Shown one piece after another: positions 1-5,395 of a DNA stretch of 5,569 nucleotides. Both the position numbers and the translations under genes were made by a program. The notes beneath the pieces are model-generated. The model had not been told where the DNA came from, made no database searches, and saw nothing but the letters and a program-made list of their open reading frames with translations. Origin of the DNA: an uncultured Actinomycetes bacterium (lineage in GTDB: Bacteria; Actinomycetota; Thermoleophilia; Miltoncostaeales; Miltoncostaeaceae); the NCBI GenBank assembly GCA_937862675.1, contig CALMEC010000119.1:1-5569 (forward strand), given 5' to 3'. Within the stretch, counting starts at the first letter, position 1, and the number at the start of each line of letters is the position of its first letter.

Positions 1-66
1 GCGGGGGCCGTCCTGTTCGCCCTGATCGGATCTCTGGTGGCCGAGCCCAGCGTGTCGCAGAACTAG
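1..66 (+). CDS. 3' end of a probable membrane protein gene (partial)
   Basis: Frame 1 is open from the window edge to a TAG at 64-66 and encodes 21 residues, ending ...LVAEPSVSQN. The first dozen residues (AGAVLFALIGSLVA) are strongly hydrophobic and end in a short polar tail, as in the last transmembrane helix of a transporter or other integral membrane protein. Too little is present to name a family. It converges on the minus-strand operon that ends at 325. The hydrophobic pattern favours this frame. A second frame also stays open here but reads as low-complexity Arg/Gly/Pro, so the call is only moderately supported. Confidence 0.45.
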   Translation, partial: AGAVLFALIGSLVAEPSVSQN

Positions 67-102
67 GTGGTCGATCCCCTGGTCTCACCGTGCGGTGCAG
101 GC

Positions 103-130
103 CCCCGGCGGTGCCATAGCGCCACCGGGG
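103..130. terminator. GC-rich hairpin downstream of the plus-strand gene
   Basis: The left arm CCCCGGCGGTGC pairs with GCGCCACCGGGG around a CATA loop. That gives 11 base pairs (one of them G-T) and one C-A mismatch. It begins 36 bases after the TAG at 66 and lies between two convergent genes. No T-tract follows on either strand. It would be a U-less terminator of the kind often proposed in high-GC bacteria, possibly acting on both strands. The structure is clear but the function is inferred. Confidence 0.4.
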
Positions 131-284
131 ACCTCGGACAGGCCGCCCGGCATGCCTCTCGGTGCCGGTGAGGCCCCGCATCCCTCACTTGACACGCCTC
201 ACATCCACGACTCCGTGGAACCGACCATCCAGAGCCCCGAGCCAGGGCCCTCTCCCCGTATCGGGCCGGTCCTGACGGCCCCTT

Positions 285-313
285 GACGAGGGACGTCTCC
301 GGGAGTCCCCGTC
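285..313 (-). terminator. possible operon terminator hairpin after holB
   Basis: GACG-A-GGGAC (285-294) pairs with GTCCC-CGTC (305-313). This forms a 9-bp stem with one bulged A at 289 and a 10-base loop. It starts about 12 bases beyond the holB stop on the minus strand, where transcription of the operon would be expected to end. No U-rich tail follows, so this is a positional inference from a moderately stable structure. Confidence 0.35.
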
Positions 314-324
314 GTGGGGGCGCC

Positions 325-1443
325 TCAGTACGGGAGGCGGCCCGGTGCGAGGGCCGGGGGAAGCGAACGTGAGTGGACGGCGCGGCCGATGTGATAGGCC
401 AGCGCCTCGGCCGCCAGATCCAGCGTCGGGTTCAGTTCCATCTCGGCACGGGTCGCCTGGATCTCGTCCAGCGCGCGTTCGAAGCCGCGTATGCGCGAGG
501 GGACGGCGACGGCGCGCAGGGCGTCCAGCCGCTCGCGATGGCGGACGGTGGTCTCGGCGCCCAGGGCGACGGCGAGCGCGTCGGCCATGTACCCGGCCGC
601 ACCGTCCAGGGCGAGCGCCCATCCGTCGGTGAGCAGCCGCCGGCGTTCACGCTTGCGCTGGTCCTCCACACGCTTGACGGCCGTGCGCTCGCCGCGCTTG
701 CCCTCCAAGGCCGCGGCCTGCGCCGCCAGGTCCTCCAGCTCTTTGCTGGGGTTCGCATCGGCCGCCTCCTCCATCCGGCCCTGGATTTCCCGGATCGCGG
801 TGGCACCGGAGCCGGAGGAGGTGAGGAGCCGTTCCGCCAGCTGCATGCCCAGTCGGCGCATCGTGCGTTCGAACGGGGTGGCCGCGAGTGCCGCAGGGCC
901 CTGCGACCGGGCGAGGGTCGCGGCCTCGTCGGGATCGACGCCCGAGGCGGTGAGGGTGTCGGCGATGGCCTGCCACCCGGGAGAGCGGAAGGGGACCGGC
1001 AGGCAACGTGAGCGGATGGTGGGGAGGATGTCGCTCAGGTGGTCGGTGACCAGGATGAGATGCGAGAGGGGAGGCGGCTCCTCCAGCTGCTTCAGGATGC
1101 GGGGCGCGCCCTCCTGCTCGCGGAGCCGTTCGGCGCCGTCGATGATGAGCACGCGGCGGCGGCCCACGACGGGGCGTGCGGAGAGGTCGGCGAGCGCGGG
1201 CTCGAGATCGGCCTCCAGCCGGATGGACGCCCCGCTCGCGGTGACGACCGACAGGTCGACCGAGGCCTCGTCGGGACCGTGCGTCCCGTCGGGATCGATC
1301 AGCTTCCAGGCCAGGGCCCGTGCCGTGCGGCGCTTGCCCGTGCCGGCCGGACCGGACAGCAGGAGCTGCTGCGGCGGACGCTCGCGCGCCAGCACCCGGG
1401 CGAGGATCCGCTCGGCGACCGGCTGGTCGGGCAGGGGGATCAC
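325..1443 (-). CDS. holB: DNA polymerase III delta' subunit (clamp loader)
   Basis: The 372-aa product is the delta' subunit of the DNA polymerase III clamp loader, which helps open the beta sliding clamp and place it on primed DNA in the cytoplasm. Residues 10-150 form the AAA+ module: a P-loop GPAGTGK (31-37), a Walker B-like LIIDGAERL (99-107), and the SRC motif (145-147) that in this family supplies the arginine finger. The P-loop lysine is followed by Arg rather than Ser/Thr, which fits delta' as a non-hydrolysing partner. A charged, probably helical stretch at about 223-270 precedes the C-terminal collar domain. That stretch, with KRVEDQRKRERRR, resembles actinobacterial delta'. The GTG start at 1443 overlaps the tmk stop as GTGA and is supported by GGAGGAG five bases upstream. 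It is the last gene of the operon. DnaX is unlikely because the DnaX zinc-binding cysteines are absent. Confidence 0.93.
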   Translation of the reverse strand: MIPLPDQPVAERILARVLARERPPQQLLLSGPAGTGKRRTARALAWKLIDPDGTHGPDEASVDLSVVTASGASIRLEADLEPALADLSARPVVGRRRVLIIDGAERLREQEGAPRILKQLEEPPPLSHLILVTDHLSDILPTIRSRCLPVPFRSPGWQAIADTLTASGVDPDEAATLARSQGPAALAATPFERTMRRLGMQLAERLLTSSGSGATAIREIQGRMEEAADANPSKELEDLAAQAAALEGKRGERTAVKRVEDQRKRERRRLLTDGWALALDGAAGYMADALAVALGAETTVRHRERLDALRAVAVPSRIRGFERALDEIQATRAEMELNPTLDLAAEALAYHIGRAVHSRSLPPALAPGRLPY

Positions 1444-2048
1444 GTGCGCTCCTCCACGGCCGCCATGACGGCCGCGTGCACCTCGTCGGGTGCGCCGTCT
1501 CCCGGGATGAGCGCCACCCGCCCGGGGTGGCGGCGTGCGATCTCCCGGAAGGCGTCGGCCACCCGCTGCTGGAAGACGGAGCCCTCCGCCTCGATCCGGT
1601 CGTCGGCGTCACCCTCGCGACGTTCCAGCGTCAGATCGACGGGAACATCGAGCACGACGGTGAGGTCGGGGAGGAGCCCGTCGATCGCGGGTTCGTTGAC
1701 GGACTCGATGAGGCCGATCCCGAGTCCGCGTGCGGCACCCTGGTACGCAATCGACGAGTCGAGGAACCGGTCGCAGACGACCCAGTCGCCGCGTTCACGC
1801 GCCGGACGGATCAGCTCGCGCACGTGCTGGGCCCGGGCGGCGGCGAAGAGGAGCGCCTCGCTCACCGGATGGATGGCGCCGTCGCCCAGGAGGAGTCCGC
1901 GGATGCCCTCGCCGAGGGCGGTTCCCCCCGGTTCGCGCGTCTCGACCACGGTGCGACCGCGGCGGCGGAGGGCGTCGGCCAGGAGCCGCCCCTGCGTGGA
2001 CTTGCCGCTGCCGTCGATGCCTTCGAGGGTGATGAACCGACCGGTCAC
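1440..2048 (-). CDS. tmk: thymidylate kinase
   Basis: The 202-aa cytoplasmic enzyme phosphorylates dTMP to dTDP with ATP, the step feeding dTTP synthesis. The length is normal for bacterial TMP kinase. The sequence opens FITLEGIDGSGKST, giving the P-loop at residues 10-18. REPGG (38-42) is the typical dTMP-site motif. CDRFLDSSIAYQG (92-104) is the conserved DR(F/Y)-SS-AYQG segment, and an Arg-rich lid follows at about 143-155 (RREGDADDRIEAEG). The start chosen is the GTG at 2048: it puts FITLEG at the normal distance from the N-terminus and overlaps the upstream stop as GTGA. The open frame runs much further upstream, but that extension lies over other genes and shows no family similarity. 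The 3' end overlaps holB by four bases. Only a weak GGCGAG lies upstream, so translation probably depends on coupling. Confidence 0.97.
   Translation of the reverse strand: MTGRFITLEGIDGSGKSTQGRLLADALRRRGRTVVETREPGGTALGEGIRGLLLGDGAIHPVSEALLFAAARAQHVRELIRPARERGDWVVCDRFLDSSIAYQGAARGLGIGLIESVNEPAIDGLLPDLTVVLDVPVDLTLERREGDADDRIEAEGSVFQQRVADAFREIARRHPGRVALIPGDGAPDEVHAAVMAAVEERT
1449..1455 (-). promoter_or_regulatory. ribosome binding site of holB
   Basis: The minus strand reads GGAGGAG five bases before the GTG at 1443. It lies inside the last codons of tmk and fixes the holB start at the GTG that overlaps the tmk stop. It is the clearest Shine-Dalgarno sequence in the operon, so holB may initiate independently as well as by coupling. 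Confidence 0.7.
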
Positions 2049-2221
2049 AGCGGGCTCGCCACGATGGCGGCGGTGATCACGACGCCGAGGATGGCGATCA
2101 CGAGGATCCAGCCGGCCGGCCGAGCCCATCTGGGCGGGGCCAGCTGATCCCGGTCGGCCTCCTGCGTGTGGCGGAGACGGCCGAGGATGTCGTCGATCGG
2201 GCTGTCGGGCTCGGTGTTCAT
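2045..2221 (-). CDS. small single-pass membrane protein
   Basis: This is a 58-aa protein of unrecognised family. Residues 1-35 are polar (MNTEPDSPIDDILGRLR...) and contain a short amphipathic stretch, DDILGRLRHTQEADRDQL. Residues 36-57 (AGWILVIAILGVVITAAIVA) form one confident transmembrane helix, preceded by Arg-Trp-Ala-Arg-Pro. The positive-inside rule then predicts a cytoplasmic N-terminus and an almost absent outer tail. The ATG at 2221 overlaps the stop of the topoisomerase-derived gene as ATGA, and its own TGA overlaps the tmk GTG. No Shine-Dalgarno sequence is visible, so coupled translation is likely. The gene is too short to be named, but the two precise overlaps and the clean membrane helix argue that it is real. 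An anchor or adaptor role would be a guess. Confidence 0.75.
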   Translation of the reverse strand: MNTEPDSPIDDILGRLRHTQEADRDQLAPPRWARPAGWILVIAILGVVITAAIVASPL

Positions 2222-3255
2222 CGGATGGCGTCCATGGCGTCTGGACATCCTGCCCGATCCGGGCATCGGACCGGGTGGATCCGGCCATGCACGATGGGGC
2301 GGACGAGGGGGGCCCGGCACGTCGGGCAGATCTCGCCGGGCACGGCCAGGATCTCCGTCTGACGCGGCAGCGGATACGACGTGCCGCAGCCCATGCAGCA
2401 CATGCGACCGCGTGCCCCTCCCATCCAGTCGCCACAGGAGGGGCAGGGCCCGATCAGCCGTCCGGCGTCGAAACCGCCGGGCCGGGCGGGCGGGGCAAGG
2501 CTCCCGATCAGCGACAGGGCACGCTCACGGGCGGTGGGCCGGTCGACGGTGCCGCGGGCGACGGCGTCGATCCACTCTCCGCAGCGCCGGATCGTCTCGG
2601 GATCCGTGAGGACGCCGGGCAGGGCGGCGAGGAGGAGGTCACCGGCGGGTGACGACCAGCAGGGATCGTCCACCAGGTAGCCGTGCTCGGCCAGGCGGTG
2701 CAGCGCCTCGGCCGGGCAGCCGTCGGCCATGAGCGCCGTGCGCGTGCGCGGCGGGCCTGCCGATCGTCCGAGCGTGACGAGATCGTCCAGGCTCAGCCGG
2801 GGGTCGAGATGGCGGAGGACATGGGCGACCATCGCGTCGATCTCGAGCCGGACGGCACGTGACTCGGCGGCGAGGTCGTCGATGGGGAGGGCGCGGTCCC
2901 AGGGCGGCGCGGCGGTGCGCGTGCCGCGCGACAGGGTTGGATCGGCCGCCCCCACCGCGTCACGGATCTGCACCGCGAACAGGGGGTCGTCCGAGGTGAC
3001 GAGCACATGGTCCGCACCGGCCGCCAGCTTGGCGAGCGCGCGGATGGCCGCACGGCGACGCGGTCGCCACTCGGGCGGGCTGCCGTGCGGCTCGTACAGC
3101 GGGCCGTCCACCGTGAGGGCCCGGCTGGTCGCCGCGCCGTCGTGCCATTCCACGTACGGGACGCCATGGGACGCGTGGTCCGTGGCATCCGCCGCGCGGA
3201 GACGGGACCAGTCCACCGGGGAGGTGGCATCGTCGATGACGATGAGCCGTGTCAT
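2218..3255 (-). CDS. topoisomerase IA-derived protein lacking the catalytic arch, with two C-terminal zinc ribbons
   Basis: The product is 345 aa; full TopA proteins are usually 600-900 aa. Read in order, several pieces match type IA topoisomerases. Residues 1-13 (LIVIDDATSP) occupy the place of the TOPRIM LVIVESPAK strand. Residues 55-100 (EPHGSPPEWRP...ALAKLAAGADHVLVTSDDP) match the segment before and at DPDREGEA. Residues 122-140 (ALPIDDLAAESRAVRLEID) match the P-R-x-ID-x-x-L...AR-x-x-LD segment. Residues 163-175 (GRSAGPPRTRTAL) match LSAGRVQSVAL. Residues 186-250 (HRLAEHGYL...SPAGDLLLAALPGVLTDPE) match the end of domain IV. Two zinc ribbons follow: C271/C274/C286 or C287/C290, and C310/C313/C331/C337. 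The roughly 250-300 residues that would form the arch, with the YxRTDS tyrosine, are missing. The TOPRIM glutamates are not conserved, so strand cleavage is not expected. It fills the topA position beside tmk-holB. The ATG at 3255 has GGGGAAG six bases upstream. The gene is certain; the origin is a motif-based inference and the function is unknown. Confidence 0.85.
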   Translation of the reverse strand: MTRLIVIDDATSPVDWSRLRAADATDHASHGVPYVEWHDGAATSRALTVDGPLYEPHGSPPEWRPRRRAAIRALAKLAAGADHVLVTSDDPLFAVQIRDAVGAADPTLSRGTRTAAPPWDRALPIDDLAAESRAVRLEIDAMVAHVLRHLDPRLSLDDLVTLGRSAGPPRTRTALMADGCPAEALHRLAEHGYLVDDPCWSSPAGDLLLAALPGVLTDPETIRRCGEWIDAVARGTVDRPTARERALSLIGSLAPPARPGGFDAGRLIGPCPSCGDWMGGARGRMCCMGCGTSYPLPRQTEILAVPGEICPTCRAPLVRPIVHGRIHPVRCPDRAGCPDAMDAIR

Positions 3256-3261
3256 GCGCCG

Positions 3262-3268
3262 CTTCCCC
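3262..3268 (-). promoter_or_regulatory. ribosome binding site of the topoisomerase-derived gene
   Basis: The minus strand reads GGGGAAG six bases before the ATG at 3255, within the 36-base gap after galE. It supports that start and indicates that this gene is initiated on its own. The two genes after it rely on overlaps. Confidence 0.55.
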
Positions 3269-3291
3269 GCATGGTCACCGCCGGGTCCGGG

Positions 3292-4323
3292 TCAGTCCGA
3301 CGTGGCGGCGGCGTCCACGTAGCCCGTGGGGTTGGCGCTCTGCCACCGCCACGTGTCGGTGCACATCTCGTCGACGGTCCGGTCGGCGCTCCATCCGAGT
3401 TCCTCACGGGCGCGGGCGGGATCTGCGTACGAGGTGGCGACGTCACCCGGCCGGCGCGGCGCGATCTCGTACGGCACGGACCGTCCGCTGGCGCGCTCGA
3501 AGGCGGCCACCATCTCCAGGACGCTGTAGCCGCGGCCGGTGCCCAGGTTCCACGGGTGGCAGCCGGGCCGGTCCGGGAGCGCCCCCAGTGCGGCGAGGTG
3601 GCCGTCGGCCAGGTCGACCACGTGGATGTAGTCGCGCACGCCGGTGCCGTCGGGGGTCGGGTAGTCGTCGCCGAAGACGGACAGCCGCTCCCGCCGGCCG
3701 ACCGCGACCTGCGCGATGTAGGGCATGAGGTTGTTGGGGATGTCGGCGGGGTCCTCGCCGATGCGTCCGGAGAGGTGCGCGCCCACCGGGTTGAAGTACC
3801 GCAACAGCGCAACGTGCCACCGGTCGTCGGCCACGGCGACGTCGCGCAGGATCTGCTCGATCATGAGCTTGGTCCAGCCGTACGGGTTGGTGGCCGACAG
3901 GGGTGCGTCCTCGCGCAGGGGCATGGTCTCGGCCAGGCCGTACACCGTGGCACTGGACGAGAACACCAGGGTGCGGCAGTCGTGCGCGTCCATCACCCGG
4001 ATGAGGGCGAGGGTGCCGGCGACGTTGTTGTCGTAGTAGAGCTGGGGGACGGCCACGGATTCGCCGACGGCCTTGAGGCCCGCGAAGTGGATGACGGCAT
4101 CCGGGCGGAATGCGGCGAACACCTTAGTGAGCCCGGCCTCGTCACGGATGTCCACCTCGTGGAGCGCCGCCTCGCGGCCGGTGATCTCGGCCACCCGGCG
4201 AAGCGCCTCGGGATGTGAGTTGGAGAGGTTGTCCACCACGGCGACGTCCGCACCCTCCTCGAGGAGTCGCAGGACCGTGTGGCTTCCGATGTATCCGGCT
4301 CCGCCGGTGACGAGTACACGCAT
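3292..4323 (-). CDS. galE: UDP-glucose 4-epimerase
   Basis: The 343-aa cytoplasmic short-chain dehydrogenase interconverts UDP-glucose and UDP-galactose through a transient keto intermediate on bound NAD+. The length matches E. coli GalE (338 aa). The N-terminus has the nucleotide-binding GGAGYIGSH (glycines 7, 10 and 13) and the acidic end of beta-2, VVDNLSNS (30-36). The catalytic set is complete: FSSSATVYG supplies Ser124, and NPYGWTK supplies Tyr148 and Lys152. LRYFNPVGAH (174-183), VRDYIHVVDLADGH (229-242) and WNLGTGRGYSVLE are family signatures, and the C-terminus ends DTWRWQSANPTGY. By alignment with the E. coli tail the gate residue Tyr299 falls on Ser298, so a bulkier N-acetylated substrate may be accepted. 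The ATG at 4323 has no obvious Shine-Dalgarno sequence. It follows the PHP gene by 23 bases and is probably cotranscribed with it. The enzyme likely supplies galactose units for envelope polysaccharide. Confidence 0.96.
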   Translation of the reverse strand: MRVLVTGGAGYIGSHTVLRLLEEGADVAVVDNLSNSHPEALRRVAEITGREAALHEVDIRDEAGLTKVFAAFRPDAVIHFAGLKAVGESVAVPQLYYDNNVAGTLALIRVMDAHDCRTLVFSSSATVYGLAETMPLREDAPLSATNPYGWTKLMIEQILRDVAVADDRWHVALLRYFNPVGAHLSGRIGEDPADIPNNLMPYIAQVAVGRRERLSVFGDDYPTPDGTGVRDYIHVVDLADGHLAALGALPDRPGCHPWNLGTGRGYSVLEMVAAFERASGRSVPYEIAPRRPGDVATSYADPARAREELGWSADRTVDEMCTDTWRWQSANPTGYVDAAATSD

Positions 4324-4346
4324 CGGCCGAAGTCTAGCGGCGGTCG

Positions 4347-5090
4347 TCAGGTCCCCGGAATGCGCGGAGGCCGCACCACGTCACCGGAGATGATCGCCCG
4401 CGGAAGGTCGTCGACCATCCATGCGATGTCGCTGGGGAGGACGCGCAGGATCTCGGCGGCCCGGTCCAGCGCGGCGCGCAGCCCGGGCGGTCGCCGGGTG
4501 GGCGTGTGGGCATCGGATGCGATCACATGCACGTATCCGGAGCGGAGCAGCCGCTCGGCCGCCCGCTGGGGCTGGTCGCCGAGCATCCCGGTGAGGCTCT
4601 CGGCGTTGACCTGCACCAGCGCGCCGCGTCCGACGAGGTCACGGATGCGGTCTGGGTTCTTCTGGACCGACGAGCTTCGCTCCGGATGGGCGAGGACCAC
4701 CCGTAGCCCCTGCATCTCCAGCTCGGTCATGAGGCGGGGCAGGTCGAGGGGCCACCCCTCGAACGGCATCTCCACCAGGAGCCACGGCCCGTCCCCGAGT
4801 GTGGCCGCGGCGCGCTCGTCGGCATCCATCGCCAGGAGCTCGCCGATGTCGAGCTCCATGCCCGTCACGAGCTCGAGTGCGATGTCCTCCTCTTCGAGGC
4901 GCTCACGGAACGTCGCGACGGCGTCCCGCACGATGGCCGGCGTGTTGGGAAAGCGGGGCCGGCGATGCGGCGTGCAGACGACGGTCGTGGCCCCGTCCTC
5001 GACGGCGACGCGCGCCATGCGCACCGCGTCGCGGATGCTGGAGGGCCCGTCGTCGATGCCGGGGAGGAGATGGCAGTGGAGGTCGATCAC
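4347..5090 (-). CDS. PHP-domain protein-tyrosine phosphatase, CpsB/YwqE type
   Basis: The 247-aa product belongs to the PHP-fold, metal-dependent protein-tyrosine phosphatases (CpsB, YwqE, Wzb-like in Gram-positives). These dephosphorylate the bacterial tyrosine kinase that controls capsule or exopolysaccharide assembly. The length is normal for the family. The metal ligands are all visible: MIDLHCHLLPGIDDG gives His5, His7 and Asp14; CTPH gives His42; GMELD gives Glu79; LLVEMPF gives Glu107; LAHPER gives His135; SDAHTPTRRPP gives Asp193 and His195. VNAESLTG (161-168) is the usual QVNA-S-L-G signature. No signal peptide or membrane segment is seen. The start is a GTG at 5090: it places the HxH motif where the family has it, and no better start lies upstream. 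No Shine-Dalgarno sequence is visible. It is the first gene of the operon, transcribed away from tRNA-Ala. No cognate tyrosine kinase is in the window. A histidinol-phosphatase-type role cannot be fully excluded. Confidence 0.92.
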   Translation of the reverse strand: MIDLHCHLLPGIDDGPSSIRDAVRMARVAVEDGATTVVCTPHRRPRFPNTPAIVRDAVATFRERLEEEDIALELVTGMELDIGELLAMDADERAAATLGDGPWLLVEMPFEGWPLDLPRLMTELEMQGLRVVLAHPERSSSVQKNPDRIRDLVGRGALVQVNAESLTGMLGDQPQRAAERLLRSGYVHVIASDAHTPTRRPPGLRAALDRAAEILRVLPSDIAWMVDDLPRAIISGDVVRPPRIPGT

Positions 5091-5114
5091 GGCCCGAAGG
5101 GTGCCACGACCGGG

Positions 5115-5139
5115 CGTGCGGTGCCCCGCACGGGCACCG
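5115..5139. promoter_or_regulatory. two overlapping, mutually exclusive hairpins upstream of the phosphatase gene
   Basis: CGTGCGG-TGCC-CCGCACG (5115-5132) is a perfect 7-bp stem with a 4-base loop. CGGTGCCC-CGCAC-GGGCACCG (5119-5139) is a perfect 8-bp stem with a 5-base loop. They share bases and cannot form together. They lie 25-49 bases before the GTG of the first operon gene, so they would be in its leader if transcription starts near the tRNA. They could be a dyad operator or a leader switch. The repeats are certain; the function is inferred. Confidence 0.35.
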
Positions 5140-5163
5140 GTGGCGTGATCGCGGGCGAGTCGG

Positions 5164-5169
5164 TATCCT
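5164..5169 (+). promoter_or_regulatory. possible -10 element of the tRNA-Ala promoter
   Basis: TATCCT lies 13 bases before the tRNA 5' end, where a -10 box would be expected for a short leader. It matches TATAAT at four of six positions. No convincing -35 hexamer lies 16-18 bases upstream (TGGCGT is the candidate at 17), so this is a weak call. Confidence 0.25.
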
Positions 5170-5182
5170 TCTCTTTCCGCAA

Positions 5183-5255
5183 GGGGCTATAGCTCAGCTG
5201 GGAGAGCGCCTGGATCGCACCCAGGAGGTCAGCGGTTCGAATCCGCTTAGCTCCA
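5183..5255 (+). tRNA. tRNA-Ala (anticodon CGC, codon GCG)
   Basis: The 73-base cloverleaf is complete. The acceptor arm GGGGCTA/TAGCTCC includes the G3-T70 pair that is the alanine identity element. The D arm is GCTC-AGCTGGGA-GAGC, and the anticodon stem is CCTGG/CCAGG with loop ATCGCAC, giving anticodon CGC at 5216-5218. The variable loop is AGGTC, and the T arm is AGCGG-TTCGAAT-CCGCT. The discriminator base is A. CCA is not encoded (ATAG follows), so the tail must be added after transcription. A CGC anticodon reads GCG, a common alanine codon in this high-GC sequence. It is transcribed divergently from the phosphatase operon. Confidence 0.98.
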
Positions 5256-5274
5256 TAGTCTGGTCGGAGTCCTC

Positions 5275-5314
5275 AACCCTGCCCCCGGATCACCGGCGGG
5301 CAGGGTTTCTTCGT
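5275..5314 (+). terminator. Rho-independent terminator of tRNA-Ala
   Basis: AACCCTGCCC (5275-5284) pairs perfectly with GGGCAGGGTT (5298-5307). CCGG/CCGG extends the stem inside to 14 bp around an ATCA loop, with a single bulged C at 5297. The stem is followed by TTTCTTCGTT, a moderately T-rich tail. It lies 19 bases after the tRNA 3' end. The minus strand lacks a comparable U-tract, so it appears to serve the tRNA. Confidence 0.85.
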
Positions 5315-5395
5315 TGTTGAGGTCGATGTCGGGATGGAGCCGGCCGGTGCGCTGCCAGAACTCGGCGTGCAGCCGGTCGCTCAACAGCCGTTTGA

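Noticed and set aside
163..175. Reading of residues GPPRTRTAL in the topoisomerase-derived protein as the catalytic YxRTDS motif (residue coordinates; encoded at about 2731-2769)
   Set aside because: There is no tyrosine, and the preceding GRSAG fits the LSAGRVQ segment of domain IV better than the active-site motif.
189..194. TTGACA resembling a -35 box
   Set aside because: No -10-like hexamer lies 16-19 bases downstream and no gene follows on the plus strand.
95..286. 63-codon plus-strand open frame in the convergent intergenic region
   Set aside because: Proline/glycine-rich low-complexity product, GTG start without an SD sequence, and overlap with the 103-130 hairpin.
491..2147. Several long plus-strand open frames opposite holB and tmk
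   Set aside because: Their Arg/Ser/Ala-rich translations lack motifs and they lie fully opposite two confidently identified genes.
2049..2435. Upstream extension of the tmk reading frame
   Set aside because: The family N-terminus (FITLEG, P-loop) begins right at the GTG at 2048. The extension lies over two other genes and has no similarity to kinases.
3007..4218. Long plus-strand open frame (about 400 codons) antisense to galE and the start of the next gene
   Set aside because: It is the complement of a GC3-rich gene, where such open frames are expected. The translation is Val/Gly/Arg/His-rich with no family features, and galE is unambiguous on the other strand.
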